Positions 52,539 through 61,576 of a stretch of 64,000 bases of DNA are shown one piece after another. Within the stretch, counting starts at the first letter, position 1; every line of letters starts with the position of its first letter. The notes under the pieces were generated by a model, which worked only from the letters and a program-made list of their open reading frames with translations, ran no database searches and was not told the origin of the DNA. The DNA is from JAVDCA01 sp035293985 (GTDB lineage Bacteria; Pseudomonadota; Alphaproteobacteria; Rhizobiales; Xanthobacteraceae): the NCBI GenBank assembly GCA_035293985.1, contig DATGLS010000037.1, positions 310,001 through 374,000 on the forward strand, in the 5' to 3' direction. Both the position numbers and the translations under genes were made by a program.

Positions 52539-53603
52539 TCAACGCCCCAGCAGCTTCTTCGCGTTCAGCCCCGCGATGCCGGCGATCGTCGACGCGTCGA
52601 GGTCGGCCGACACCAGGTGCTCGATCGGCTCGTACTCGGCCATGTCGTAGGGATAGTCGGTGCCCATCACGACGTGATCGGCGCCGAAGGTCTCGATCAG
52701 CGCGCGCAGCTGCACCGGCGTGAACACCACGGTGTCGAAAAAGACCTTCTTGAGGTAGTGCGTCGGTGGCTTCGGCAAGTCGGCCTTGCAGTCCGAGCGC
52801 GCGCCCCAGGCGTGGTCGATGCGGCCCGCGTAACCGCCGAGGTAGCCGCCGCCGTGCACGGCGAGGATCTTCAGGTTCGGGTGGCGCTCCAGCACGCCGT
52901 CGAAGATGAGATAGTGCAGCGCGAGCGTGGTCTCGAACGGGTTGCCGATCACGTTGTTGAAATAGAAGCGCGACAGCCGCTGCCCTTCGGTGAAGCCGAT
53001 CGGATGCAGCAGCACCAGGGCGCCGAGCTCCTCGGCGCGCTTCCAGAACGGCGCGAAGGCCGGGTCGGAGAGCTCGCGACCGGCCACGTTGGTGAGGATC
53101 TGCACGCCCTTGAACTTGAGCGGGCCCATGCAGCGCTCGAGCTCCTTCACGGCCTCGGCGGCGTCGGGCATCGGCACGCTGCCGAGCGCGACGAAACGGT
53201 CCGGCTTGCCGGCGACGTATTCGGCGATGCCGTCGTTGACCAGGCGCGCCGCCTGCACCGCGATGTCGAGCGGCACCGTGTAGTAGCATTGGTTCGGCGC
53301 GCACATGACGAGCTGGAGGTCGATGCCCATGGCGTCGAGATCGGCGAGGCGCTGGTCGTAGGTCGTCATCACCGCGGTGCGGTCCGCGTCCTGGCGGATG
53401 TTGAGCGCCTTGGTCTCGGGCGTCGCGTAGCGCGCGAGCGGAATGGTCGAGATGTCGAGGTGCGGCTTGACGAATTCGGCCGCGCGGGGAAGCGCGATGT
53501 GCGCGTGCAGGTCGACCGTCAGACTCTTCGGCCGCATCGTGCGGCCCGGCTTGCCGGCGGGACGCGCGGCGGTCGGTGCGTAGCGGTTCCAGTCGTTCGC
53601 CAT
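52539..53603 (-). CDS. Amidohydrolase, ACMSD-like decarboxylase family
   Basis: 354 aa. HxH-type metal start DLHAHIALPRA near residue 31, then LLHPIGFTEGQRLSRFYFNN with a metal His, ILAVHGGGYLGGYAGRID with another and the late Asp in VMGTDYPYDMAEYEPI. These are the landmarks of aminocarboxymuconate-semialdehyde decarboxylase-like amidohydrolases (Amidohydro_2), which decarboxylate or hydrolyse ring-derived acids. GAGGAG precedes the ATG. It converges with the monooxygenase across a palindromic repeat and would fit one pathway with it, which is inference. Confidence 0.87.
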   Translation of the reverse strand: MANDWNRYAPTAARPAGKPGRTMRPKSLTVDLHAHIALPRAAEFVKPHLDISTIPLARYATPETKALNIRQDADRTAVMTTYDQRLADLDAMGIDLQLVMCAPNQCYYTVPLDIAVQAARLVNDGIAEYVAGKPDRFVALGSVPMPDAAEAVKELERCMGPLKFKGVQILTNVAGRELSDPAFAPFWKRAEELGALVLLHPIGFTEGQRLSRFYFNNVIGNPFETTLALHYLIFDGVLERHPNLKILAVHGGGYLGGYAGRIDHAWGARSDCKADLPKPPTHYLKKVFFDTVVFTPVQLRALIETFGADHVVMGTDYPYDMAEYEPIEHLVSADLDASTIAGIAGLNAKKLLGR

Positions 53604-53625
53604 CGGACTCCTCGTCAGTTCGTCG

Positions 53626-53697
53626 GTAGGGTGGGCAAAAGCGAAGCGTGCCCACGCGGTCGTCAACGGTGGGCACGCTTCGCTTTGTCCACCCTAC
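53626..53697. repeat. Dispersed palindromic repeat (gtagggtgggca type)
   Basis: Near-perfect inverted arms of 29-30 bases (53626-53655 and 53669-53697), 13-base loop. The widespread gtagggtggg...cccaccctac intergenic type. Its right arm and loop supply the last codons and stop of the CocE-like gene on the minus strand. Confidence 0.88.
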
Positions 53698-55489
53698 GTT
53701 TCGCCGCCCTCTTCTCTTTGCCTTCCGCCTTCGCCGGAATGATCGGCAGCATCACGTAGTTCGCATATTTGCCGCCGGAATGCAGGGTGGTGACCCCGGC
53801 GAAGATCTCCGGCGGCCGGTCGACCGGATCGTCGTGCAGGAACGGCCCGCAGCCTTTGAGCTCGTTCTTGAAATTCGACAGCCGCCCGCCGCTCGGGCCG
53901 CCGTATTCATAGTCCTTGCCGCGCACCGACAGCGCGACACGGTAGCCGGCCGGGACCACGATCGACGTCGGCCACAGCTCGATGTCGAGCTCGACCACCT
54001 CGTTCTTCTTCAGCGGCTGCTTCTTGTCGTGGGTGTGATAGGGCCGATAGGGCAGGGTGAGCTTCTTGTCGAGCTTGCGGTGCGAGGCGCGCAGCCAGCC
54101 CTGCGCGACCGGCGTATGCGGATCGATCGCGCCCTGGAAGACCACTTCCTTCAGGTCGGGCGAGAAGACGCGCAGGACCAGAAAGAGGTCGGCGTCGCTG
54201 GTCGACGACGAGACGAACAGCTTCGCCGCGATCGGGCCGGTGATCTCGGTGGCCTCGGTGAGCGGCCCGGTCAGGAAGGTGAGGCCGTCTCCCATGGCAT
54301 CGAAGCTGCGCGTGCGCTTGTTGGTCGCGCGCTCCTCCTTGAGCGAGCCCGACGTCATGTGCAGGTAGAGCTTGGTCCACTTCGTCCGCTTGATCGGCCA
54401 CTCGTTCTCGGCGCGCTCGACGAATTTCTCGCCCGGATGGCGCACCTGCAGCAGCACCTTCGGCCGCTTGTCCCAGCCATTCTGCTTGCCGTGCAGGAAG
54501 TAATCGAAGAAGGCGAGCTGCTGCTTGCGGCCATAGTCGGTATAGAAGTGGGTCCAGTGCTCGATGCCGTGTGCCTCCAGCCACTTGTCCTTGGCGGCCG
54601 CACGCAGGAAACCCTCGAAGTTGCCGCGCGGGTGCAGGCCCTGGCCGCCCCAGTTGGCGGCCGAGAACAGCGGCGTCGTCACCTTCGACCATACCGGCGA
54701 GCGCGCCCGGTGATAGGCGTCATCGAGCGGATGCTTGCGGATCTCGTCGCCGAAGTCGGCTCGATTCTTCGCGAGCTCCTCCTCCGACAGGATCTCGGGC
54801 CCGCACACCAGCTCGCCATGCACCGGGCTGCGCTTGCCGCGCTCGCCGGCCCCGTATTGCACGGTCTTGACCTGCATGTCGTACCAGTTGGTCCAGAAGG
54901 TCGACAGGATGCCGCCGTGGTGGGTCATGTCGCGGTACCAGTCGGCGGCGCCTTCCCAGATGCACATGGCAGCGAGGTGCGGCGGCTGCGTCGCGGCGAC
55001 GTGCCACTGGTTGATGCCGTAATACGATATGCCGTTGAGCCCGACCTTGCCGTTCGACCATGGCTGCACGCCGGCCCATTCGATGCAGTCGTGGAAATCT
55101 TTGGTCTCGCGCGGGGAAAAGTGGTCGATGAATCCGGGCGAGCAGCCGCAGCCGCGCGAGTCGACGCGCACGCACGCATAGTCGTGCGGCACCCATTTCT
55201 CCGGATCGACCACCTCCCAGCTCTGGTAGAGGTTGCTCGACCCCGCCGTCACGTCGGGATGCTTTTCCGCCATGCGCTGCCACGCGCTCGGATAGCCCTC
55301 CTGGAACGCGAGCCCCTTGGCATAGGGCCCGTAGCTCAGGATCACCGGATAGCGGCCCTCGCGCACCGGGCGGAATACGTCGGCCTTGAGGACCAGGCCG
55401 TCGTCCATCGCGATCTCGACGTCCCAGTCGATGCGCATGCCGTCGCGCACTTCCGAACGCGGCTGATGCGTTTTCGGCCCGGTCGACAT
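53663..55489 (-). CDS. CocE/NonD-family hydrolase
   Basis: 608 aa. Alpha/beta-hydrolase core with PVILSYGPYAKGLAFQEG, RVDSRGCGCSPG and the nucleophile motif NGISYYGINQW (G-x-S-Y-x-G), followed by AAMCIWEGAADWYRDM. A C-terminal jelly-roll (PGEKFVERAENEW to the end; LPIIPA) is usual for X-Pro-dipeptidyl-like and cocaine-esterase-like proteins. It hydrolyses an ester or acyl bond; substrate unknown. GGAGG precedes the ATG at 55489. The final residues (KRRVDKAKRAHR) are encoded in the palindromic repeat at 53626, so the C-terminus is partly repeat-derived. Confidence 0.86.
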   Translation of the reverse strand: MSTGPKTHQPRSEVRDGMRIDWDVEIAMDDGLVLKADVFRPVREGRYPVILSYGPYAKGLAFQEGYPSAWQRMAEKHPDVTAGSSNLYQSWEVVDPEKWVPHDYACVRVDSRGCGCSPGFIDHFSPRETKDFHDCIEWAGVQPWSNGKVGLNGISYYGINQWHVAATQPPHLAAMCIWEGAADWYRDMTHHGGILSTFWTNWYDMQVKTVQYGAGERGKRSPVHGELVCGPEILSEEELAKNRADFGDEIRKHPLDDAYHRARSPVWSKVTTPLFSAANWGGQGLHPRGNFEGFLRAAAKDKWLEAHGIEHWTHFYTDYGRKQQLAFFDYFLHGKQNGWDKRPKVLLQVRHPGEKFVERAENEWPIKRTKWTKLYLHMTSGSLKEERATNKRTRSFDAMGDGLTFLTGPLTEATEITGPIAAKLFVSSSTSDADLFLVLRVFSPDLKEVVFQGAIDPHTPVAQGWLRASHRKLDKKLTLPYRPYHTHDKKQPLKKNEVVELDIELWPTSIVVPAGYRVALSVRGKDYEYGGPSGGRLSNFKNELKGCGPFLHDDPVDRPPEIFAGVTTLHSGGKYANYVMLPIIPAKAEGKEKRAAKRRVDKAKRAHR

Positions 55490-55544
55490 CCTGCGTACCT
55501 CCCTGGTTCCGCGGGCGACGACGCGGATGTAGTCAACGCTGCGC

Positions 55545-56459
55545 TTATCGTTTCTTGCGCGCCTTGCGGGCCCGCTGCACGCGCGCCTGCTTTTCCAGCA
55601 CGGCGCAGACCGCGGCGGTGTCCTGCATGGCGTGGCCGGTCGCCATCGCCTTGGCATAGACAGGTTCGGTGGCGCTGAACAGAGGCGTCGGCACGCGCAA
55701 CTTTTTCGCGTACTGGCCGATCACGTCCATGTCCTTCTGCCAGACTTTGATCTTCATGGTGGCGGCGTCGTAGTCGTCCTTCACCATCATCGGCGCGCGC
55801 AGCTCGAACACCCGCGAGTTGCCGGCGCCGATCTTGATCAGGTCGAAGATCCGCTGCGGGTCGAGCCCGGCCTTCATGCCGAGTACCATCGCCTCGGCGG
55901 TCGCGACGTTGTGGATCGCGACCAGGAGGTTGGCGACGTACTTCATTTTGCTGCCGTTGCCGAAGTCGCCGAGGTCGTGCACGGCGCGGGCAAAGCCGAG
56001 GAAGAGCGGCTTGAGACGCGCGACCGCCTTCGGATCACCGCTCGCATAAACGACCAGGTCCTTGACCGCCGCCTGCGCGCCGGTGCCGCTGATAGGGCAG
56101 TCGAGCGGGACGTGACCCGCCTTCTTGAGGGCGCGCGCGGCGCGCTCCTTGTCGTCGAGCGTGAAGGTGCTCGCCTCGATCACCACTTTCGACGGCAGCT
56201 TGGCCGCGACGAGCTCAGCCACAACCGTGTCGAGCGCCTGCGGGCTCGGCAGGCTGGTGATGATCACCGGCACGGATTTGGCGAGCGTCGCCACGTCGGG
56301 CGTGGTCTCCACCCCGACCTTGGCGAGAGCGCGACGACGCGCCGCATCGATGTCATGGCCGACGACGCGCCAGCCGGACTCGACGAGGTTGCGCGCGAAC
56401 GATCCGCCCATGATGCCGAGGCCGATGACCCCGACCGTGCCCTTCTTGCGTGCCGCCAT
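55545..56459 (-). CDS. Beta-hydroxyacid dehydrogenase family oxidoreductase
   Basis: 304 aa. NAD(P) motif GVIGLGIMGGSFARNLVESG at the N-terminus, the substrate loop DCPISGTGAQAAVKDL near residue 119, and the catalytic Lys region GSKMKYVANLLVAIHNVA near 170. 3-hydroxyisobutyrate-dehydrogenase-like; it oxidises a short 3-hydroxyacid or reduces the semialdehyde. It is divergent from its family member at 56616. Both belong to the same superfamily but are clearly different sequences. Basic C-terminus (VQRARKARKKR). Confidence 0.87.
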   Translation of the reverse strand: MAARKKGTVGVIGLGIMGGSFARNLVESGWRVVGHDIDAARRRALAKVGVETTPDVATLAKSVPVIITSLPSPQALDTVVAELVAAKLPSKVVIEASTFTLDDKERAARALKKAGHVPLDCPISGTGAQAAVKDLVVYASGDPKAVARLKPLFLGFARAVHDLGDFGNGSKMKYVANLLVAIHNVATAEAMVLGMKAGLDPQRIFDLIKIGAGNSRVFELRAPMMVKDDYDAATMKIKVWQKDMDVIGQYAKKLRVPTPLFSATEPVYAKAMATGHAMQDTAAVCAVLEKQARVQRARKARKKR

Positions 56460-56615
56460 TTGTATGCGTCCTTCGTCCGAATCTTTTTGCGAAAGTCGGC
56501 GACGCTACCACAGGAGGTGACGGGACAGGCAAGGTGGCATTCTCTCCGCTCGCATTTTCGCCTATCGTTGCGGCCGATCAATCGATCTGAAAATCGAATG
56601 ACGGAGAGTGCGCGG

Positions 56616-57503
56616 ATGCGTATCGGGATCGCCGGCCTCGGCCGGATGGGCGCCGCCATGGCGGCGCGGCTGATCGAGGTCGGCCACGACGTGACGGTGT
56701 GGAATCGCTCGGCCGGCAAGATGAAGCCGCTGATCGATGCCGGCGCCAAGGCGGCCGCGAGCGCCGCGGCGCTCGCGAGCGCGGTCGAGACGGTCATCAC
56801 GTGTCTCACCGACGCGGAGGCGATCGACAAGGTCTATGGCGGACCGGACGGGCTGCTCGCCGGCGATCTCACGGGCAAGCTCGTCATCGAGATGAGCACG
56901 GTGCGGCCGGGCGTCGAGGTCGCGCTGGCCGAGAAGGTGCGCGCCAAAGGCGCCGCCTTCGTCGAATGTCCGGTCGGCGGCTCGACCGGCCCGGCGCGCC
57001 AGGGCAAGCTGATCGGCCTGATGGGGGCCGAGCCCGCCGATGCGGCGCGCGCCAAGCCCGTTCTCGATCAGCTTTGCCGCCGGCTCGAGCATTGCGGCCC
57101 GGTCGGCGCCGGCGAGATCATGAAATTCACCGTCAACATGCCGCTGATGATCTATTGGCAGGCGCTCGGAGAAGCGCTGGCGCTGTGCCGCCCGCTCGGC
57201 CTCGAGCCGGAGCACGTGATGGACCTTCTGTCCGACACGTCGGGTGGACCGAATATCCTGAAAGTGCGCGGGCCGACCGTCGCCAAACAGATCAAGGGCA
57301 TCGAGCCCACGACGGTCACGTTCGACGTCGACAGCGGGCTCAAGGACCTGCGCGCGATGCTCGCCGAGGGGCGCGCCCGCGGGGTCGAATTGCCCCTCGT
57401 CGAGAGGTCGGTCGCCTGTTACGAAGAGGCGTCCCGCCAGGGACTGGGCGCGGCCGAGGTGTCGGCCGTGTCGGCCTATTGGTCGGCGCGCAAAGGTCGC
57501 TGA
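56616..57503 (+). CDS. Beta-hydroxyacid dehydrogenase family oxidoreductase
   Basis: 295 aa. IGIAGLGRMGAAMAARLIEV is the NAD(P) motif, ECPVGGSTGPARQGKLIG the substrate loop and GEIMKFTVNMPLMIYWQALG carries the catalytic Lys. GGAG nine bases before ATG 56616 favours it over ATG 56598. 3-hydroxyisobutyrate- or glyoxylate-reductase-like. It heads the plus-strand unit with the GST gene 57560 and the Gfo/Idh gene 58226, spacing 56 and 18 bases. Together they form a likely catabolic operon. Confidence 0.87.
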   Translation: MRIGIAGLGRMGAAMAARLIEVGHDVTVWNRSAGKMKPLIDAGAKAAASAAALASAVETVITCLTDAEAIDKVYGGPDGLLAGDLTGKLVIEMSTVRPGVEVALAEKVRAKGAAFVECPVGGSTGPARQGKLIGLMGAEPADAARAKPVLDQLCRRLEHCGPVGAGEIMKFTVNMPLMIYWQALGEALALCRPLGLEPEHVMDLLSDTSGGPNILKVRGPTVAKQIKGIEPTTVTFDVDSGLKDLRAMLAEGRARGVELPLVERSVACYEEASRQGLGAAEVSAVSAYWSARKGR

Positions 57504-57559
57504 CCCGCGCTGACCGTTCCGCGAATTCCTGCTCGGCGTCATTTGAGGGAGATTGGTCC

Positions 57560-58207
57560 ATGAAGCTCTATTCGTTCTGGCGTTCGCTCGCGACCTATCG
57601 GGTGCGCATCACCCTCAACCTCAAGGGCATCGTCCCCGACGAGATCATCGAGGTGAACTTGATGAAGGGCGCGCAGCGCGAGGCGGAATTCCGCGCCGTC
57701 AACCCGATGATGGCGATCCCGGCCCTCGTCGACGGTCCAGGCCCCGTCATGGTCGAGTCGCTCGCGATCATCGAATATCTCGACGAGACCCATCCCAATC
57801 CGCCGCTGCTGCCCAAGGACGCGCGCGGCCGCGCCCGCGTGCGCGGCATCGCCCAGCTCATCGCCGCCGACTCCCACCCACTGATCGTGCCGCGCGTGCG
57901 CGAATATCTCGAGCACGAGCTCAAGCTCGATCAGCAGGCCGTGATGGCGTGGTGCAAGCACTGGCACGGCCGCGCGCTCACGGCGCTGGAGACCCACCTG
58001 CAGAGCAAGGAGACCGGCAAGTTCGCACATGGCGACCAGGTGACGATTGCCGACGTCTGTCTCGCGAGCCAGGTCGCGGGCGCCAAGTTCTTCAATGTCG
58101 ATCTGGCCGCCTTCCCGACGGTCGCCCGCATCGCGGCGACCTGCAACGATATCGACGCATTCGCGCGCGCTCATCCGCTCAAGCAACCGGGCGCGCCGGC
58201 GGCGTAA
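57560..58207 (+). CDS. Zeta-class glutathione transferase, maleylacetoacetate-isomerase-like
   Basis: 215 aa. YSFWRSLATYRVRITLNLKG replaces the zeta GST SS-x-WRVR motif; the Ser and Arg positions are kept. Then NPMMAIPALVDGPGPVMVES and LDETHPNPPLLPKD, followed by an all-helical domain with HGDQVTIADVCLASQV. Zeta GSTs isomerise maleylacetoacetate or maleylpyruvate to the fumaryl form using glutathione, a late step of aromatic ring breakdown. That fits the monooxygenases nearby, but no dioxygenase or fumarylacetoacetase is in the window. Ribosome site GAGGGAGA is strong. Confidence 0.83.
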   Translation: MKLYSFWRSLATYRVRITLNLKGIVPDEIIEVNLMKGAQREAEFRAVNPMMAIPALVDGPGPVMVESLAIIEYLDETHPNPPLLPKDARGRARVRGIAQLIAADSHPLIVPRVREYLEHELKLDQQAVMAWCKHWHGRALTALETHLQSKETGKFAHGDQVTIADVCLASQVAGAKFFNVDLAAFPTVARIAATCNDIDAFARAHPLKQPGAPAA

Positions 58208-58225
58208 CGACTGCTCGTCTCCGCA

Positions 58226-59197
58226 ATGTTGAATGCAGCAATCGTCGGGCTCGGCTGGTGGGGTCAGCGCCTCGTCAAGTCGGCCCAGAGGTCGCGTCAC
58301 ATCAAGTTCGCGCGCGGCGTCACGCTCGAGCCGGAGCTCGCGCGTGAGCTCGCGGCCGAGCACGGCATGGCCCTCGGCACCTCGATCGACGAGGTGCTGG
58401 CCGATCGCGCGATCGAGGCGGTGGTGCTGGCGACGCCCCATACGCGCCACCGCGCCCAGGTCGAGGCGGCGGCCGCCGCCGGCAAGCATATTTACTGCGA
58501 AAAGCCGTTCGCGCTCTGCAAAGGCGATGCGCAGGCGATGCTCGACGCCTGCGCGCGCGCCGGCATCACCATCGGGGTCGGGCATCACTTCCGCCTGATG
58601 CCGTCGATGAAGGCGCTGCATGCCGAGATCGCGACCGGCGCGTTCGGCACGATCATGCATGCGGAGGGCAACTACAGCCACGACTGGCTGGCGACGCTCC
58701 CGGCCGACAGCTGGCGCGCGGCGCCCGAGGAATCGCGCGCCGGCGGGATGACCGGCATGGGCATCCACGTGCTCGACTGCTTTCGCGACCTGGTCGGCCC
58801 GATGCGGCGGATCAGCGCAGTCTCGAAGCGCCGCGCGCTGCCTTACGCGTCCGGCGACACCACCGCCGCGCTGGTCGAGTTCGCGAACGGCGCGACGGGC
58901 GCCCTCGCGACGACGCTCAAGACGCCCTTCATGTGGCGCATCGCCGTCTACGGCGAGAATGCCTGGGGCGAGAGCGTGAGCGAGACGCGGCTCGTCATCC
59001 GCCGCGCCGGCGGCGCGCCCGAGGTGCGGGACTTTCCCGCCGCCGATCACCTCGGCGAGAACCTCGACGCCTTCGCGGCGGCGGCCATCGCCCACCGCCC
59101 GTTCGACATTGCGCCCGCCGGCATTTTGCAGACGGCGGCGGCGCTCGACGCGGTGTTTCGCTCGGTCGAGGCCGATGGGGCGTGGCAGATGGTGTAG
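58226..59197 (+). CDS. Gfo/Idh/MocA-family oxidoreductase
   Basis: 323 aa. AAIVGLGWWGQRLVKSAQ is the NAD(P) motif, then AVVLATPHTRHRAQVEAA and the family landmark YCEKPFALCKGDAQAML (E-K-P). GGMTGMGIHVLDCFRDLVGP holds the conserved His of the second domain. Oxidises or reduces a sugar-like or cyclic hydroxyl compound; substrate unknown. It starts 18 bases after the GST gene and ends three bases before the convergent LysR gene. Confidence 0.87.
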   Translation: MLNAAIVGLGWWGQRLVKSAQRSRHIKFARGVTLEPELARELAAEHGMALGTSIDEVLADRAIEAVVLATPHTRHRAQVEAAAAAGKHIYCEKPFALCKGDAQAMLDACARAGITIGVGHHFRLMPSMKALHAEIATGAFGTIMHAEGNYSHDWLATLPADSWRAAPEESRAGGMTGMGIHVLDCFRDLVGPMRRISAVSKRRALPYASGDTTAALVEFANGATGALATTLKTPFMWRIAVYGENAWGESVSETRLVIRRAGGAPEVRDFPAADHLGENLDAFAAAAIAHRPFDIAPAGILQTAAALDAVFRSVEADGAWQMV

Positions 59198-59200
59198 CGG

Positions 59201-60187
59201 TCAGCGCGCCGCCGCCCGCCGCCCGCGGCTCCGCACCGCCGACGCGGCGCCGCGCGCCGCGATCGCCAGCGCGTCGTCCCACACCGCATGGATATGCGCG
59301 ACCTCCGCCTCGAAGCGCTCGAGGAAGAGCCGCGCCTGCGCGGTCAGCGTGCGCCGCGCCGGCTGGATCAGCACGAACTCGGCATGCATGGGCGGATCGG
59401 CGAGCGGGTTGACGACGATGTCGCCGCTCGTGATGTCGTTGACCGAGATCAGGCTCGGCAGCACCGTCACCCAGTCGGACAGCGCCACCAGCTCGAGGGT
59501 GCCGATCATCGCGTCCATCTCCAGCATGGCGTCGACCTCGACGCCGTGGGTCTGGAAATAGGTGTCGAGGTTGCGCCGCCGCACATTGTCGGGGCCGGGG
59601 ACGATCACCTTGAACGGACGGAGATCTTTCAGCCGCACCGGCGCGAGCGGGCTGAGGGCGCGGCGCGGGCCCGACAGCAGCATCTCGCGGTCGCGCACGA
59701 ACAGGCGCGATTTCAGCCCGATGCGCCCCTCGAACGCCGGCACCACCGCGAAGTCGAGCTCGTCGGCGAGCACCATCTCGGTCAGCAGGCCGCTGTAGCC
59801 CTCGACGATGTGCAGCCGCACGTCGGGGTGGCGGAGCACGAAATCGTCGAGGCTCGGCGCCAGCACGGCGCGGGTGAAGGTCGGCATCAGGCCGATGCGC
59901 AGCTCGCCCGAGACGAAGCTCGCGAGCGAGCGCGCCTCCTCGCCGGCGGTGTCGAGCATGCCTACCGCCTCGACGCAGCGCCGGTAGTAGCGCAGTCCTG
60001 CCGGGGTGGGCACGACCCCATTGGAGGTGCGCTCGAACAGCTTGACCTTGAGGGCACGCTCGACCGCGGCCACGTGCTGGGAGATGCCCGACTGGGTCGC
60101 GTTCTCACGCTCGGCCGCGCGGGTGAAGGAGCCTTCCTCGCACACCGCGATCACGGCGCGCACTTGCCGCAGCGCTATCCCGGCCAT
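59201..60187 (-). CDS. LysR-family transcriptional regulator
   Basis: 328 aa. The N-terminal helix-turn-helix is LRQVRAVIAVCEEGSFTRAAE followed by ENATQSGISQHVAAVERAL (residues 6-45), then FERTSNGVVPTPAG. The C-terminal effector domain has GELRIGLMPTFTRAVLAPSL and DELDFAVVPAFE. LysR proteins usually control the divergent neighbour; here that is the M24 gene at 60305. The effector is unknown. Ends in an Ala/Arg-rich tail. Confidence 0.92.
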   Translation of the reverse strand: MAGIALRQVRAVIAVCEEGSFTRAAERENATQSGISQHVAAVERALKVKLFERTSNGVVPTPAGLRYYRRCVEAVGMLDTAGEEARSLASFVSGELRIGLMPTFTRAVLAPSLDDFVLRHPDVRLHIVEGYSGLLTEMVLADELDFAVVPAFEGRIGLKSRLFVRDREMLLSGPRRALSPLAPVRLKDLRPFKVIVPGPDNVRRRNLDTYFQTHGVEVDAMLEMDAMIGTLELVALSDWVTVLPSLISVNDITSGDIVVNPLADPPMHAEFVLIQPARRTLTAQARLFLERFEAEVAHIHAVWDDALAIAARGAASAVRSRGRRAAAR

Positions 60188-60304
60188 TAGGAATCCTTAT
60201 GCCGGCGGCCAGCATATATTAATTCGGCTACCGGCGCCAATCAGATTAAATTCTATGCAAAACCCGAATCCGTGGGCCTCGGCCGCGGACCAAGGAGGAA
60301 CGGC
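60188..60304. promoter_or_regulatory. Divergent control region between lysR and the M24 gene
   Basis: 117 bases. An AT-rich island around 60210-60258 (tatattaattcgg ... cagattaaattcta) stands out from its GC-rich surroundings. LysR regulators bind such regions through a T-N11-A dyad; ATTAAT and ATTAAA half-sites are present, but I could not fix one dyad. A strong AAGGAGGAA lies before the M24 start. Confidence 0.45.
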
Positions 60305-61576
60305 ATGGGAACGGCAAATTTCGGCATCGCGGGTCTCGACTGGCAGCAGCGCGTCAACTGGGAGAGGCTGCGCGAATACCGCATCGAGCGCGCCCGGCAG
60401 ATGATGAAGAAGCACGGCCTCGGCGCCATGCTGTGCATGTACGATGAGAATGTCCGCTACATCACCGGCACGCTGACGCCGGGCTGGAATCGGCTCAAGC
60501 CCGGCCTGCGCTACGCCATGCTGTGCGGCGACGGGCGTCCGGTGCTGTTCGAGCAGGGCGACATCGGCTTCCAGATCGAGCGCCACAGCCCGTGGATTCC
60601 GAAGGAGAACGTGCGCCATTCCTATGCCTGGATCAAAGGCGCGGCCGGCCCGGCCTCGCGCCAGCAGGTGCAGAAGTTCGTGCGGGCGGTGCAGCAGGCG
60701 ATGCGCGACAACGGCGTCGCCGGGCAGAAGCTCGGCGTCGACTTCGTCGACATCAACATGATCAACGTTTTCAAGGAGAACAACATCGAGTGGACCGACG
60801 GCATGACGCCGATGATGGAGGCGCGTGCGGTCAAGAGCCCGGACGAGCAGGAGTGCTTCCGCATCGTCGGCGCGATCGGCGACGCGACCCACTGGGAATG
60901 CATGAAATTCCTGCGCCCCGGCATCACCGAGAACCAGGTGACGGCGCACCTGATGGAGTATCTCTACTCGATTCCCGGCATGGAGGACGTGGAGGACGTG
61001 ATCGTGTCGTCCGGCCCCAACACCTGGCCGAACTGGCGCAACTTCTCCGACCGCATCATCCAGCCCGGCGACATCGTGTTCATGGATTTGGCCGCGCTCA
61101 CCTGGAACGGCTACAAGTCCTGCTATTACCGCACCTACTGCGTCGGCAAGGAGCCGACCCAGGAGCAGAAGGAAACCTACGAGACCGCCCTCAAGTGGCT
61201 CTACGATTCGATCGGGGCCGTGCGGGTCGGCGCCACCACGCGCGACATCGCGATGAAGTGGCCCTCCGCGATGGAGACCTGGGGGTATGAGGATGAGGAC
61301 CAGGCCGCCGCCAACCTGTGGGGCCACGGCCTCGGCCTCGCCCAGTATGACCCGCCGGTCATCTCGCGCATCTGGTCGCTCGACCATCCGATCGAGATCC
61401 AGGAAGGCATGACCTTCGCGCTAGAGACCCAGCACGGCAAGAAATATCGCTATGGCGTGCGTATCGAGGAAATGCTGATCGTGAAGAAGAACGAGATCGA
61501 GATCGTCTCGAACTTCCCGGTCAAGCAGATCACCGTGGTCGATCCGATACCCGGGTATGGCGATCACGTGAAATAG
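60305..61576 (+). CDS. M24-family protein with altered metal ligands
   Basis: 423 aa, creatinase/aminopeptidase (pita-bread) fold. N-terminal creatinase-like domain residues 1-165 and catalytic-type domain after VKSPDEQECFRIVGAIGDA. Expected ligands: Asp in FMDLAALTWNGY is present; the second Asp of the G-Y-x-S-D motif is Cys (GYKSCYYRTY); His in WGHGLGLAQYDPP present; Glu in ALETQHG and RIEEMLIV present. The H-E-x-P proton-shuttle motif is also absent. So a dinuclear peptidase site is unlikely and a non-peptidase hydrolase or lyase role, as in creatinase-like members, is possible. AAGGAGGAACGGC precedes the ATG. Confidence 0.82.
   Translation: MGTANFGIAGLDWQQRVNWERLREYRIERARQMMKKHGLGAMLCMYDENVRYITGTLTPGWNRLKPGLRYAMLCGDGRPVLFEQGDIGFQIERHSPWIPKENVRHSYAWIKGAAGPASRQQVQKFVRAVQQAMRDNGVAGQKLGVDFVDINMINVFKENNIEWTDGMTPMMEARAVKSPDEQECFRIVGAIGDATHWECMKFLRPGITENQVTAHLMEYLYSIPGMEDVEDVIVSSGPNTWPNWRNFSDRIIQPGDIVFMDLAALTWNGYKSCYYRTYCVGKEPTQEQKETYETALKWLYDSIGAVRVGATTRDIAMKWPSAMETWGYEDEDQAAANLWGHGLGLAQYDPPVISRIWSLDHPIEIQEGMTFALETQHGKKYRYGVRIEEMLIVKKNEIEIVSNFPVKQITVVDPIPGYGDHVK

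Noticed and set aside
60305..61576. DMSP lyase DddP for the M24-family protein
   Set aside because: The changed metal motif does not match what I recall of DddP and no other DMSP gene is near.
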